From NCBI GenBank assembly GCA_009781175.1, contig WQYQ01000015.1:19800-83799 (forward strand): 64,000 bases of DNA. Reading direction: 5' to 3'. The stretch comes from Betaproteobacteria bacterium (lineage in GTDB: Bacteria; Pseudomonadota; Gammaproteobacteria; Burkholderiales; Rhodocyclaceae). The notes beneath the pieces are model-generated. The model saw only the letters and a program-made list of their open reading frames with translations. It made no database searches and was not told where the DNA came from. Of this stretch, positions 11,230 to 20,943 are shown one piece after another; position 1 is the first letter of the stretch; each line of letters begins with the position of its first letter. Position numbers and translations under genes: made by a program.

Positions 11230-11253
11230 AATCGCCGCCTTCGGGCGGCGATT
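11230..11253 (+). terminator. Terminator after fba
   Basis: AATCGCCGCC and GGCGGCGATT form a perfect 10-bp stem closed by a stable TTCG tetraloop, 28 bases after the fba stop. The trailing sequence (GCCTTCC) is only moderately T-rich. It is the likely end of the glycolytic transcript. Confidence 0.65.
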
Positions 11254-11355
11254 GCCTTCCTAACCAGTACAAATCCCCCTACACTCGGCATCGTAGCGGC
11301 ACGGCGCCGCATCGCCCACAGCGCATCACACACAAGATTTTGAATAGAGAACAGC

Positions 11356-11796
11356 ATGCGATCTTTTTCTCCAATGATCCACACACGCCGGCTTTTCAAT
11401 CTATGCCTCGAATGGGTCGAATTCCTCGGCCTGAGCGTGGTCGGTATCGCCACTGCAATCGCCATGTGGAACGAGGTTGGGGAAATGTGGCGCGCGTCGC
11501 GGGTCACCCTGACCGATCTGCTCCTGATGTTCCTCTTCCTCGAAGTGCTTTCGATGATTGCGCAGTATTTCAGAAGCGGCCAACTGCCGGTACGTTTTCC
11601 GCTCTACATCGCGATCGTGGCACTGGCGCGTTATTTGATTCTCGACGTCAAGGAACTCACCGAATGGCGGGTCCTCGCGATAGCAGGCTCAATCCTTCTT
11701 TTAACCGTTGCGGTGCTTGTAATTCGTTATGGGCATATCCGTTTCCCTTACGCCAAGGACCAGGAAAGAGCCCAGAATCCTTACGTTGACGAATAG
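11356..11796 (+). CDS. psiE: Phosphate-starvation-inducible protein PsiE family
   Basis: A 146-residue integral membrane protein with about four hydrophobic segments (near 16-36, 55-72, 80-97, 107-126). It matches the PsiE family in layout and in conserved stretches such as LLLMFLFLEVLSMIAQYF and RYLILDVKELTEW. In E. coli PsiE is induced by phosphate starvation; its biochemical role is unknown. It stands alone between two terminator-like hairpins. I see no clear Pho box upstream. Confidence 0.8.
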   Translation: MRSFSPMIHTRRLFNLCLEWVEFLGLSVVGIATAIAMWNEVGEMWRASRVTLTDLLLMFLFLEVLSMIAQYFRSGQLPVRFPLYIAIVALARYLILDVKELTEWRVLAIAGSILLLTVAVLVIRYGHIRFPYAKDQERAQNPYVDE

Positions 11797-11823
11797 CGTT
11801 CCGCGCCAAACAGCGCAGCATTG

Positions 11824-11844
11824 AGAGCCGCTTCGCGCGGCTCT
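11824..11844 (+). terminator. Terminator after psiE
   Basis: AGAGCCGC pairs with GCGGCTCT around TTCGC, followed by TTGTTT. It lies 27 bases past the psiE stop and fits an intrinsic terminator. Confidence 0.7.
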
Positions 11845-11982
11845 TTGTTTCCCTCATTCGAAGCGGAAGTCGATCACCGAAGGAAGCGCAAACGGAAAAG
11901 ATATAAGATTCATATTCCGCACTTCTTTTGATCGCTCGGCCGGAAAAATCCTTTCGGGCCTGCACACAGACATCAAGCCAAA

Positions 11983-13173
11983 ATGCCCCTAATCCGCCTC
12001 GACGAACCAACCGTCCGCCCTAAAACGCCGCCGCGCGGCTTCTCGCTCTTCGCGCTCGCCTTCCGCCCGTTCTACATGCTCGGCGCAATCTGGGCCATGC
12101 TCGCCATACCGCTCTGGCTTGCCCAGTATGGCGGACTGTTTTCACTCCCCACGCCGGGCTTGTATTGGCATGCGCACGAGATGATCTTCGGCTTTGCCGC
12201 GGCTATCATCGTCGGTTTCTTGTTCACCGCCGGCCAAAACTGGACCGGACTCGCCACGTCAACGGGGAAACCGCTCGCGGTCCTGGCCTTGTGCTGGGTC
12301 GCGGGGCGAATTGCGATGCTGTGGGGGCCATCGCTGATTACTGCGATTATCGACCTGGCTTTCCTTCCACTTGCCGCGATCGCGCTTGGGCGCATCCTCT
12401 GGCGCGCAAAAAGCAAGCGCAACTATTTCACCATCGCAATCCTGCTCGGCCTGAGTCTGGCGAACCTGATGTTCCATCTGCGCCTGAACGAAGCGGGCAG
12501 CGATCCGATGCCGGCGCTGCATACGGCGCTGACGCTCATCGCCCTGCTGACCACGATCATCGCCGGCCGCATCGTCCCAAGCTTCACCGCCAATGCTTTA
12601 CGCGGCATCAAGCAATTCAAGAACACGGCGCTCAATTGGGGCGCAATCGGCTTCACGGCAGGCGCGTTCATTTTGAATTTGCTTGAGGCTTCCGCCCCTC
12701 TGCTCGGCGGCGTGGCGGCGCTTGCCGCGATCCTGCAAGCAGTGCGCTGCTGGGGCTGGAATCCGTGGGCCACGCGGCAAACACCTCTGCTCTGGATTCT
12801 GCATCTCGCGCACGCCTGGATTCCAATCGGACTTGCCCTGCTCGCCTTGGCCGCGTTCGGCCTGGCGCCGGCATCGCTTGCCTGGCACGCATTCGCCGTC
12901 GGCACGGTCGGCGGCCTGATTCTCGGCATGATTACGCGCACCGCGCTCGGCCACACCGGCAGACTGCTCAAAGCCGGGCGGATCGAAACCGCGGCCTACG
13001 CGCTCGTACTCATCGCGGCCGCAATACGCGTATTCGGCATCCTGCTCTGGCCCGCGCAAACGCGCCTGCTGCTCGACATTTCCGGATGTTGCTGGACAAT
13101 CGCTTTCGCGCTGTACCTGTGGCGCTACGCACCGATGCTGTGGCATCCGCGTATCGATGGAAAAAGCGGCTAA
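11983..13173 (+). CDS. nnrS: NnrS family protein
   Basis: A 396-residue polytopic membrane protein with about twelve hydrophobic segments. It has the family's conserved stretches: FRPFYMLGAIWA near the N-terminus, YWHAHEMIFGFA with heme/copper-type histidines, TAGQNWTG, and GMITRTALGHTGR near the C-terminus. NnrS proteins are linked to nitric oxide stress and denitrification. No nitric oxide reductase gene is nearby, so a stress-resistance role is the more cautious reading. The 138-bp leader holds no clear Fnr/NnrR box. The 3' end overlaps the frame upstream of dacB. Confidence 0.88.
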   Translation: MPLIRLDEPTVRPKTPPRGFSLFALAFRPFYMLGAIWAMLAIPLWLAQYGGLFSLPTPGLYWHAHEMIFGFAAAIIVGFLFTAGQNWTGLATSTGKPLAVLALCWVAGRIAMLWGPSLITAIIDLAFLPLAAIALGRILWRAKSKRNYFTIAILLGLSLANLMFHLRLNEAGSDPMPALHTALTLIALLTTIIAGRIVPSFTANALRGIKQFKNTALNWGAIGFTAGAFILNLLEASAPLLGGVAALAAILQAVRCWGWNPWATRQTPLLWILHLAHAWIPIGLALLALAAFGLAPASLAWHAFAVGTVGGLILGMITRTALGHTGRLLKAGRIETAAYALVLIAAAIRVFGILLWPAQTRLLLDISGCCWTIAFALYLWRYAPMLWHPRIDGKSG

Positions 13174-13195
13174 CGGGTTACTTAGCCTGCAAGGC

Positions 13196-14593
13196 ATGCG
13201 CATATTACTCATTTTCCTTATTGCTGCGCTGACCGCGGGAGCGGCCCAGGCGCAACTGCCGGAGCCGGTCGCACAAAGCCTACGCACGGCCGGCATCCCG
13301 GAAAACGCCGTCGCGTTCTGGAGCCAAGCGCTGCAAGACGGCCGCCAGCAAAGCCACCGCTCCAGCGCCATGCTCAACACCGCTTCGGTCATGAAGCTTT
13401 TGACGAGCTATGCGGCGCTCGATCTGCTCGGCCCGGCCTATAGCTGGAAAACCGAAGCGCTTACAGACGGGCCGATTCGCAACGGAACACTGAAAGGCGC
13501 GCTCATCCTGCGCGGCGGCGGCGATCCGTTTTTGACCTGGGACCGTTTCGGCATGCTCGTGCGCGAACTGCGCGAACGCGGCTTGCGACGCATCGAAGGC
13601 GACCTGGTGCTCGACCGCAGCGCGTTCGCGGCGCAAAGTCCGGAGGATTTCGACGGCAAGCCCGCGCGCGCCTACAACGCCCAACCCGATGCGCTGATGG
13701 TGAACTTCAACGCCGTCACGCTGCGCCTCCAGCCCGTCCAGCAAGGCGTCAGCGCCACCGCAACGCTTCCCGTTGCCGGCTTGCACATCGAAAACCGTCT
13801 CGCCTTGCAAGCGAACGCCCCCTGTACAGGCTGGAAAAATGCCGTCGCCGCGCGCATCGAACAAGACGGAGAAACACTGCAAGTGACGCTGCCGGGCCGC
13901 TTTCCCGCCAGTTGCGGCGAGAAACTACTCAACCTCGCCGCGCCGGACCCCGCGCGTTTTACCGGCAACGTATTCCGCGCGCTGTGGCAGGAACTGGGCG
14001 GCAGTTTCAGCGGCCCGGTTAGCGAAGGCCCCACGCCGGCCAGCGCCGCGCCGCTGGCAAGCTGGTCGTCACCGCCGCTGGCCGAGATCCTGCGCAACCA
14101 GAACAAGTATTCGAACAACGTGATGGCGCGCCATATCTTCCTGACGCTCGCCGCCGGCAACGGCCACAGCGCCAGCCCGGAAAACAGCATCGCCCGGATT
14201 CAAGCCTGGATGCCCAATCACGGACTCGACCCCGCGCAGTGGATATTGGAGAACGGTTCCGGCCTTTCGCGCCAGGAACGCACAAGCGCCGCGCAGCTTG
14301 GCGTGCTCTTGCTCGATGCCTGGCGCAGCCCGCGCATGCCCGATTTCGTCGCCTCGCTGCCTATCCTCGGCGTCGACGGCACGCTGCACCAGCGCCTGAG
14401 CGACACCCCGCTGCAAGGCCGCGGCTATATCAAGACCGGCTCGCTCGATGGCGTCAAAGCCGCGGCCGGTTACCTGCTCGACGCCAAGGGGCAATGGCGC
14501 GCATTCGTCTGGATGGTCAATCACCCCAAAGCCGAGCTTTCCGATCCGGCGTTCGACGCTTTACTCAAGCATTTGTATCAAGCTTCGCCATAA
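13196..14593 (+). CDS. dacB: D-alanyl-D-alanine carboxypeptidase/endopeptidase (PBP4)
   Basis: A 465-residue periplasmic penicillin-binding protein of the S13 family. A signal peptide (RILLIFLIAALTAGAAQAQ) occupies residues 2-20. The serine catalytic motifs are SVMK (S64, K67), SNN (306-308) and KTG (413-415). The enzyme trims or cleaves peptidoglycan cross-links. An earlier in-frame ATG at 13157 would place 13 non-signal residues in front and overlap nnrS, so 13196, preceded by AAGG, is preferred. The start lies 22 bases after the nnrS stop, so the two may be co-transcribed without an obvious functional link. Confidence 0.93.
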   Translation: MRILLIFLIAALTAGAAQAQLPEPVAQSLRTAGIPENAVAFWSQALQDGRQQSHRSSAMLNTASVMKLLTSYAALDLLGPAYSWKTEALTDGPIRNGTLKGALILRGGGDPFLTWDRFGMLVRELRERGLRRIEGDLVLDRSAFAAQSPEDFDGKPARAYNAQPDALMVNFNAVTLRLQPVQQGVSATATLPVAGLHIENRLALQANAPCTGWKNAVAARIEQDGETLQVTLPGRFPASCGEKLLNLAAPDPARFTGNVFRALWQELGGSFSGPVSEGPTPASAAPLASWSSPPLAEILRNQNKYSNNVMARHIFLTLAAGNGHSASPENSIARIQAWMPNHGLDPAQWILENGSGLSRQERTSAAQLGVLLLDAWRSPRMPDFVASLPILGVDGTLHQRLSDTPLQGRGYIKTGSLDGVKAAAGYLLDAKGQWRAFVWMVNHPKAELSDPAFDALLKHLYQASP

Positions 14594-14675
14594 CGCCTCT
14601 CGGCCGTTCCAGTATCCGCCCCGCGGCGTGAATGGTAGACTATTTAGTTTTCCTGAATATTCCGGGACTTAGCTT

Positions 14676-15530
14676 ATGACAGCCCGCATTCTCGACGGCA
14701 AGACGATTGCCGAACGCGTGCGCGAAGACATCGCGCAGCAAGCCAAGACGCTGAGCGCGCAAGGCGTTCAGCCCTGCCTCGCCGTCATCCTCGTCGGCAG
14801 CGATCCGGCCTCCGCCGTCTACGTGCGCAACAAAGTGGCCGCCTGCGAGAAAGCGGGCTTCCGCTCGCTGAAGTTCGACTACCCGGCCGACGCCGAGCCC
14901 GCCGTCGTCCTCGCCAAAATTGCCGAACTCAACGCCGACTCAAGCGTGCACGGCATCCTCGTCCAGCTTCCGCTGCCGCCGCAATTCGACGAGGACGCGG
15001 TGCTCGAAGCGATTCTTCCGACGAAAGACGTCGACGGTTTCCACGCCGAGAACTTCGGCATGCTGCTACAGGGCCGCGAGAGCTTTTACCCGTGCACGCC
15101 CTGGGGCGTGATGCGAATGCTGCAGGAAGAAAATGTCAAAATCGAAGGCGCGGAGGCCGTCATCATCGGCCGCAGCAATATCGTCGGCAAACCGATGGCG
15201 GTGATGCTGCTGTCCAAGGGCGCGACCGTCACGATCTGCCACTCCAAGACGAAAGATCTCACCGCGCACCTGAAGCGCGCCGATATCGTCGTCGCGGCGG
15301 TCGGCCGGCCACGCTTCGTCACCGGCGCTATGCTCAAGCCCGGCGCGATCGTTATCGACGTCGGCATCAACCGCCTGCCCGACGGCAAACTTTGCGGCGA
15401 CGTCGATTTCGATTCGGCCAAGCAGGTCGCCTCCCTGATTACGCCGGTGCCCGGCGGCGTCGGCCCGATGACGATCACGATGCTGCTCGCGAACACCTTG
15501 CTTTCCGCGCAGCGCGCCGCGGCCAAATAG
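14676..15530 (+). CDS. folD: Bifunctional methylenetetrahydrofolate dehydrogenase / methenyltetrahydrofolate cyclohydrolase
   Basis: A 284-residue folate enzyme supplying formyl-THF for purines. It shows the YVRNK active-site lysine (K53), VQLPLPP, the cofactor-binding [11 protein letters not shown], and the closing [11 protein letters not shown] motif. It converts methylene-THF to formyl-THF through two reactions in the cytoplasm. purE and purK follow within 20 bases, so this is a one-carbon/purine operon. Confidence 0.97.
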   Translation: MTARILDGKTIAERVREDIAQQAKTLSAQGVQPCLAVILVGSDPASAVYVRNKVAACEKAGFRSLKFDYPADAEPAVVLAKIAELNADSSVHGILVQLPLPPQFDEDAVLEAILPTKDVDGFHAENFGMLLQGRESFYPCTPWGVMRMLQEENVKIEGAEAVIIGRSNIVGKPMAVMLLSKGATVTICHSKTKDLTAHLKRADIVVAAVGRPRFVTGAMLKPGAIVIDVGINRLPDGKLCGDVDFDSAKQVASLITPVPGGVGPMTITMLLANTLLSAQRAAAK

Positions 15531-15548
15531 TCTTTTCTGGAAATCGAA

Positions 15549-16043
15549 ATGAACGAACACCCACTCGTCGGCGTCGTCATGGGCTCCAACTCGGACTGGC
15601 CCACGCTGCAAGCCGCCGCCCGCATCCTGAAAGATTTCGGCGTGCCCTACGAAGCGCGCGTCGTTTCCGCCCACCGCACGCCCGACCTGATGTTCGACTA
15701 TGCGGCCAACGCGCGCGAACGCGGCCTCAAGGCCATCATCGCCGGCGCAGGCGGCGCGGCCCACCTTCCCGGCATGCTGGCCGCGAAAACGACCGTGCCG
15801 GTGCTCGGCGTGCCGGTGCAAAGCAAAGCGCTGTCGGGCGTCGATTCGCTGCATTCGATCGTGCAGATGCCGAAAGGCATTCCCGTCGCGACGTTTGCAA
15901 TCGGCGAAGCCGGCGCGGCGAACGCGGCGCTATTCGCCGTCGCGATGCTGGCGAACGAAGACAGCCGCCTGCGCTTCATGCTCGACGCCTTCCGCGCCAA
16001 GCAGACGCAAAGCGTGCTCGACATGCAGCTCGACGCCATCTGA
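15549..16043 (+). CDS. purE: N5-carboxyaminoimidazole ribonucleotide mutase
   Basis: A 164-residue class I PurE. It shows the [13 protein letters not shown]-terminal motif, SAHRTPD and the [11 protein letters not shown] loop. It rearranges N5-CAIR to CAIR in purine synthesis. It sits between folD and purK, which makes its substrate; the ATG of purK follows the purE stop after three bases. Confidence 0.97.
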   Translation: MNEHPLVGVVMGSNSDWPTLQAAARILKDFGVPYEARVVSAHRTPDLMFDYAANARERGLKAIIAGAGGAAHLPGMLAAKTTVPVLGVPVQSKALSGVDSLHSIVQMPKGIPVATFAIGEAGAANAALFAVAMLANEDSRLRFMLDAFRAKQTQSVLDMQLDAI

Positions 16044-16046
16044 CCA

Positions 16047-17219
16047 ATGAGCGCGATCCTTCCTCCCGCCACGCTCGGCATGCTCGGCGGCGGCCAGCTC
16101 GGTCGCTTCTTCGTGCTTGCCGCGCATGAAATGGGCTACAAAGTCTGGGTGCTCGATCCCGACCCGAACAGCCCGGCCGGCGCAGCGGCCGAGCGCCACC
16201 TCAAGGCGGCTTACGACGATTACGCGGCGCTCGACGAACTCGCCGCAGGCTGCGCCGCGGTCACGACCGAATTCGAAAACGTCCCGGCCGGCACGCTCGA
16301 CTACCTGGCTAAATTCGCGCCGGTGCGCCCTTCGGCCCAGGCCGTCGCCGTGTGCCAGAACCGCATCGCCGAAAAAACGTTTTTGGCCGACAATCGGATT
16401 CCCCACGCCAGCTTCGCCGCCATCAAGAGCGAAGCCGACCTGGAGAACGCGCCTGCGATCCTGTTCCCCGGCATTCTCAAAGTCGCGCGCTTCGGCTACG
16501 ACGGCAAGGGCCAGGCGCGCGTAGCGAGCCGCGCGGAAGCCATCGCCGCATTCCGCAGCTTCCATAACGAGCCTTGCGTGCTCGAACAAATGCTCAAGCT
16601 CGACTATGAAGTGTCGGTCGTGCTCGCGCGCGACGAAGCGGGCCGCGTCAAATGCTTCCCGACGGCAGAGAACATGCATGCGCGCGGCATTCTCGATGTA
16701 TCGATCGCGCCGGCGCGCGCCAGCGCCTGTCAGCGCGACACGGCCGAAGAGCTTGCCGAACGCATCGCCGAAAAGCTCGGCTATATCGGCACGCTCGCCG
16801 TCGAGTTCTTCGTCTCGCGTGGCGAGCTGTATGTCAATGAAATGGCGCCGCGCCCGCACAACAGCGGCCATTACACCATCGACGCCTGCGTGACCGATCA
16901 GTTCGCGCAGCAGGTGCGCGCGCTCGTCGGCCTGCCGCTCGGCGATCCGCGCGCGCATTCGACCGCCGTGATGGTCAACCTGCTCGGCGACATCTGGTAC
17001 GACGCCACACAGCCCGGCCCCGACGCTCACGGCCATTACCGCGAGCCGGACTGGTCCAAACTGCTCGCGCTGCCGAATCTGAAACTGCACCTGTACGGCA
17101 AACACCACGCGCGGCCCGGCCGCAAAATGGGCCATTTCACCGTGCTCGACGCCGACCCGGCTAAAGCCCTCGCCACCGCGATGGCCGCGCGCGCGGCCAT
17201 CGGCATCCGCGACGAATAA
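16047..17219 (+). CDS. purK: N5-carboxyaminoimidazole ribonucleotide synthase
   Basis: A 390-residue ATP-grasp enzyme. It starts with LGMLGGGQLGRFF and carries KVARFGYDGKGQ and NEMAPRPHNSGHYTIDAC, all characteristic of PurK. It makes N5-CAIR from AIR, bicarbonate and ATP. It is co-transcribed with purE, and the Sua5-type gene follows eight bases after its stop. Confidence 0.97.
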   Translation: MSAILPPATLGMLGGGQLGRFFVLAAHEMGYKVWVLDPDPNSPAGAAAERHLKAAYDDYAALDELAAGCAAVTTEFENVPAGTLDYLAKFAPVRPSAQAVAVCQNRIAEKTFLADNRIPHASFAAIKSEADLENAPAILFPGILKVARFGYDGKGQARVASRAEAIAAFRSFHNEPCVLEQMLKLDYEVSVVLARDEAGRVKCFPTAENMHARGILDVSIAPARASACQRDTAEELAERIAEKLGYIGTLAVEFFVSRGELYVNEMAPRPHNSGHYTIDACVTDQFAQQVRALVGLPLGDPRAHSTAVMVNLLGDIWYDATQPGPDAHGHYREPDWSKLLALPNLKLHLYGKHHARPGRKMGHFTVLDADPAKALATAMAARAAIGIRDE

Positions 17220-17227
17220 GCGCTTTG

Positions 17228-18217
17228 ATGATCAACGCGCCCACGCCCGAAACGCTTATCCAGGCAGCCGCGCTTCTGCGCGCGGGCGGACTTGTCGCAC
17301 TGCCGACGGAAACGGTTTATGGGCTCGGCGCGGACGCCTCCAATCCTGCGGCCGCCGCAAAGATATTCGCCGCCAAAGGCCGCCCCGCCGATCACCCGCT
17401 GATCGTGCATCTGGCCGATGCACAAGCCCTGCCCGGCTGGGCGCGTGAAATCCCCGACGCGGCGCTTGCGCTCGCGCGCGCTTTCTGGCCGGGTCCGCTC
17501 ACGCTGATCCTGAAAAAAGCGGCCTCCGTACCCAATATCGTGACCGGCGGCCAGGACACCGTCGGGCTACGCGTGCCGGGCCACCCTGTCGCGCTCGCGC
17601 TACTACGCGCCTTCGGCGGCGGCATCGCCGCGCCTTCGGCGAACCGCTTCGGCCGCATCAGCCCGACCACCGCGCAGCATGTCGCCGACGAGCTGGGCAA
17701 TGCAGTCGACATGATTCTCGACGGCGGCGCCTGCGCGGTCGGCATCGAATCGACGATTCTCGACCTGTCGCGCGGCGCACCCGTCATTCTGCGGCCCGGT
17801 GCAATCGGCGCCGACGCCATTGCGGCGGTGATCGGCCGCCGGCCTGAGCTGCCTTCCACGGCGCAGGGGACACCCGCACCACGAGTATCCGGCTCGCTAA
17901 GCGCGCACTATGCGCCGCGCACACCGCTGCGCCTGGTCGAGGCAAGCGAACTCGAAGACCGTTTGCGCACCGCGGGCGCCGGGACGGCGGTCATCGCCCG
18001 CCGCCCACCAGTTGCCATTCCACACACGGTCTGGATTGCCGCCCCCAAAGAGGCGGACGCTTACGCGCACGATCTCTATGCCAATCTGCGCGCGCTCGAC
18101 GCCAGCCCAGCGCAACTGATTCTGGTCGAAACCCTTCCGGCAGACGCTGCATGGGACGCCGTGCGCGACCGCCTCGGCCGCGCAGCGGCTGGCTCCGGCG
18201 AAGAAGAGGCAACCTAG
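17228..18217 (+). CDS. tsaC: L-threonylcarbamoyladenylate synthase, Sua5/YwlC type
   Basis: A 329-residue protein. The N-terminal 200 residues are the YrdC fold ([44 protein letters not shown]). A C-terminal Sua5 domain of about 110 residues follows, after [14 protein letters not shown]. It makes threonylcarbamoyl-AMP for the t6A37 modification of tRNAs. TsaD, which acts in the same pathway, is encoded at 23387. The ATG at 17228 is preferred over the TTG three bases earlier. Confidence 0.92.
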   Translation: MINAPTPETLIQAAALLRAGGLVALPTETVYGLGADASNPAAAAKIFAAKGRPADHPLIVHLADAQALPGWAREIPDAALALARAFWPGPLTLILKKAASVPNIVTGGQDTVGLRVPGHPVALALLRAFGGGIAAPSANRFGRISPTTAQHVADELGNAVDMILDGGACAVGIESTILDLSRGAPVILRPGAIGADAIAAVIGRRPELPSTAQGTPAPRVSGSLSAHYAPRTPLRLVEASELEDRLRTAGAGTAVIARRPPVAIPHTVWIAAPKEADAYAHDLYANLRALDASPAQLILVETLPADAAWDAVRDRLGRAAAGSGEEEAT

Positions 18218-18278
18218 GTTTGCTTCGCCGCTGCGCGTAGAATTCGCTTTTCGACAAAGCCTTCTCCCGCAGGACGCA

Positions 18279-19550
18279 ATGGACATCAAAAGCTACATGC
18301 AAACAGTCGGCCGCAATGCGCGCGCCGCCTCCCGTGCAATGGCCTCCGCTTCGAGCAATGCCAAGAATCTGGCCTTGCTCGCGATGGCGCGGCTGATTCG
18401 CGAACGCAGCGAAACGCTGCTTGACGCCAATCGCCAGGATCTCGAACAGGCGCGCGCGGACGGCCTCGACGCCGCGATGCTCGACCGTCTGGCGCTATCC
18501 GCAAAGGGCGTCGAAACGATGGCAGCGGGCCTCGAACAAATCGCCGCCCTGCCCGATCCAGTCGGCGAAATCACCGATGTGAAGCGCCGCCCGAGCGGCA
18601 TCCAGGTCGGAAAAATGCGTGTGCCACTTGGCGTGGTCGGCATCATCTACGAAGCGCGCCCGAACGTGACGGCCGACGCCGCCGGGCTGTGCCTGAAGAG
18701 CGGCAATGCCGCGATTCTGCGCGGCGGCAAGGAAGCGCTGCGCTGCAACCAGGCCATCGCCGAATGCGTGCGCGCCGGATTGCGCGAGGCCGGGCTGCCG
18801 GAAAGCGCGATCCAGATCATCGAAACGATCGACCGCGCGGCGGTCGGCGAATTGGTCACGATGCCGGAGTTTGTCGACGTCATCGTGCCGCGCGGCGGAA
18901 AGGGTTTGATCGAGCGGATTTCGCGCGAGGCGAAAGTGCCGGTTATCAAACATCTCGACGGCAACTGCCATGTCTACATCGACGCCAGCGCCGACCTGGA
19001 CAAGGCCGTGCGCATTGCCGACAACGCGAAAACGCACCGCTACGGCACCTGCAATACCGCCGAAACCCTGCTCGTCGCGCACAGCATCGCCGCCGAATTT
19101 CTGCCCCGTATCGGCCGCATTTACGCTGAAAAAGGCGTCGAAATGCGCTGCACTCCCGAAGCCCGGGCGATCCTCGAAGCGGCCGGAATCGGCAATGCCA
19201 AAAACGTGACCGACGAAGATTTCCGCACCGAATTCCTCGCGCCGGTTATTGCCATCGGCACGGTGGCCGGCGTTGCGGAAGCGATTGCGCATATCAACGA
19301 ATATTCTTCGCAGCACACCGAGGCGATCGTCACCGAAAACTATACGCATGCCATGCGCTTCCTGCGCGAAGTGGACTCCAGTTCGGTTATGGTCAATGCC
19401 TCGACGCGTTTTGCCGACGGCTTCGAATACGGTCTCGGCGCGGAAATCGGCATCTCGACCGATAAAATCCATGCGCGCGGCCCGGTTGGCCTCGAAGGGC
19501 TGACAAGTCAAAAATGGATCGTGTTCGGTGACGGCGAAGTACGTGTTTAA
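18279..19550 (+). CDS. proA: Gamma-glutamyl phosphate reductase
   Basis: A 423-residue NADPH-dependent enzyme of proline synthesis. It has the aldehyde-dehydrogenase-like fold with [41 protein letters not shown] and the catalytic cysteine region [13 protein letters not shown]. It reduces gamma-glutamyl phosphate to the semialdehyde. proB is not in this window. A gap of 61 bases from the Sua5-type gene may hold a promoter. Confidence 0.97.
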   Translation: MDIKSYMQTVGRNARAASRAMASASSNAKNLALLAMARLIRERSETLLDANRQDLEQARADGLDAAMLDRLALSAKGVETMAAGLEQIAALPDPVGEITDVKRRPSGIQVGKMRVPLGVVGIIYEARPNVTADAAGLCLKSGNAAILRGGKEALRCNQAIAECVRAGLREAGLPESAIQIIETIDRAAVGELVTMPEFVDVIVPRGGKGLIERISREAKVPVIKHLDGNCHVYIDASADLDKAVRIADNAKTHRYGTCNTAETLLVAHSIAAEFLPRIGRIYAEKGVEMRCTPEARAILEAAGIGNAKNVTDEDFRTEFLAPVIAIGTVAGVAEAIAHINEYSSQHTEAIVTENYTHAMRFLREVDSSSVMVNASTRFADGFEYGLGAEIGISTDKIHARGPVGLEGLTSQKWIVFGDGEVRV

Positions 19551-19597
19551 ATCTGCATTCACACTCGCAGCGAAAATCCATTGGAGGAAGCCATCAC

Positions 19598-20176
19598 ATG
19601 CTCAGCCGCACGCTTGCCGCGTTAGTGTTCACAGCCTCTCTGGCGATGCCGGTTTTTGCGGCAACCGAAGTTGCCGGCGTCAAATTCGAAGATAAAGCCA
19701 GCCTCGGCGGCAGCGAACTGATTCTCAACGGCGCCGGATTGCGCACGAAGCTGCTGTTCAAGGTCTATGCGATTGGGCTTTATCTGCCGGCCAAGACCGA
19801 TACGGTAGCCAATATCCTTGCAAGCAGGGGCAATAAGCGCATTCAAATCGTAATGTTGCGCGATTTAAGCGCCGAACAACTTGTCGAAGCCCTGGAAAAA
19901 GGCGTGGGGAACAGCAATTCTGCGGACGAACAGGCGAAAATCAAAACGCGGCTGGACGAGTTCCGCGCCAGCCTGCTCGCAATGGAAAAAATTCCCGAAA
20001 AAACCGACGTTCGGATCGAATGGAATGGCAGCGCCACCCAGGTTTTCATAAACGGCATTCAGAAAGGCAAAGACATTCCGGGTGAGGATTTCTATCAAGC
20101 GCTGCTGAAAATCTGGCTCGGCAGCAAACCTGCTCAAGCGGACCTTAAAGATGCATTGCTTGGGAATATCAAATAA
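19598..20176 (+). CDS. Secreted chalcone-isomerase-like protein
   Basis: A 192-residue protein with a signal peptide (SRTLAALVFTASLAMPVFA, cleavage after about residue 21). The mature part has the chalcone-isomerase-like fold typical of small bacterial periplasmic proteins: GVKFEDKASLGGSELILNGAGLRTK, KVYAIGLYLP, and IEWNGSATQVFINGIQKGKDIPGEDFYQALLKIWLG. Function in bacteria is not known; plant-type isomerase activity should not be assumed. A GGAGGA site precedes the ATG. Confidence 0.82.
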   Translation: MLSRTLAALVFTASLAMPVFAATEVAGVKFEDKASLGGSELILNGAGLRTKLLFKVYAIGLYLPAKTDTVANILASRGNKRIQIVMLRDLSAEQLVEALEKGVGNSNSADEQAKIKTRLDEFRASLLAMEKIPEKTDVRIEWNGSATQVFINGIQKGKDIPGEDFYQALLKIWLGSKPAQADLKDALLGNIK

Positions 20177-20214
20177 GCATTGGATTTATAATGATTTTGT
20201 TTTTTGAATCGAAT

Positions 20215-20341
20215 TTGACCACGAGCCGAGCGCAAGTCCCGCTATCTTTATAGCGGGGTCAGTGAGACCAGCGTTATTGGCGCCGAAGGCGCCCCCGATT
20301 CGTGGCGAAGAAGCCCCAAGCTTCAGCTTGGGGTAATTCAC
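20215..20341 (+). repeat. Three-hairpin block resembling an IS200/IS605 (TnpB-type) right end, no tnpB
   Basis: Three perfect stems follow one another: CCCGCTA/TAGCGGG (20238-20257), GGCGCC/GGCGCC with a GAA loop (20279-20293) and CCCCAAGC/GCTTGGGG with a TTCA loop (20314-20333), then TAATTCAC. From memory, a terminal hairpin of the form GAAGCCCC..TTCA..GGGG followed by T-A-x-TTCAC is typical of the right end of IS200/IS605 elements, where it is also the 3' end of the TnpB guide RNA. No tnpA or tnpB frame is present, so this would be a solo relic or a small non-autonomous element. The exact ends are not fixed. It could simply be an ordinary repetitive palindromic unit. Confidence 0.4.
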
Positions 20342-20460
20342 GATACGATGCAGAAAGATTAAATTTCACACGCATAGGGTAGAGAACATCAGCCGGAGTA
20401 ACATAAGTGCCCTGGCTTTTTTTGCCCGAAAATCGGGCAGATGACAACAGTTTCCCGCCC

Positions 20461-20943
20461 ATGCCGCATACTGACCCCGCCTTCTCCGCAGTGCTTGCCC
20501 TTCCTCCATGCCGATTCGGTATTCAGGAGAAAGACGGGTTTGCCGAAGCACTCTATTTCCTGCCCCCGGAATACCCATTGCAAGCGCCCACAAGTCTCCT
20601 TGCGGAAGATTTCTCAAACCAGCTCAAAACCTATCTGGATAAGCCTACAACCGTCTTCGATGTTCCTCTTCATCCCCAAGGCACACAATTCCAGCAAAGG
20701 GTTTGGGCGGCCATATCGGCAATTCCTTCAGGTAAGGTCCGTCGATATAAAGAAATCGCGGTCGAACTCGGCAGCGTTCCACGCGCGGTTGGTCAAGCAT
20801 GCGGCGCAAACCCGTTTCCATTGGTTATCCCCTGTCATCGCGTCGTAAGCACACACAACCTCGGCGGTTTTGCCAATCATTCCGACGGCTGGCTGATCGA
20901 AACAAAACGCTGGCTGCTCTGGCACGAAGGCTTTTTGATCTGA
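20461..20943 (+). CDS. ogt: Methylated-DNA--protein-cysteine methyltransferase
   Basis: A 160-residue suicide DNA repair protein that removes alkyl groups from O6-alkylguanine. The C-terminal domain carries the acceptor motif PCHRV with C125, preceded by RAVGQACGANPFP, and the helix-turn-helix region RRYKEIAVELGS. The N-terminal domain is short. A GTG at 20407 with a GGAG site eight bases upstream is an alternative start adding 18 residues; homologous proteins, as I recall them, begin near 20461. The stop overlaps the xerD ATG (TGATG), so the two genes are translationally coupled. Confidence 0.9.
   Translation: MPHTDPAFSAVLALPPCRFGIQEKDGFAEALYFLPPEYPLQAPTSLLAEDFSNQLKTYLDKPTTVFDVPLHPQGTQFQQRVWAAISAIPSGKVRRYKEIAVELGSVPRAVGQACGANPFPLVIPCHRVVSTHNLGGFANHSDGWLIETKRWLLWHEGFLI

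Noticed and set aside
18495..19562. A 355-codon frame antisense to proA.
   Set aside because: It mirrors the codon pattern of proA and has no protein-like features.
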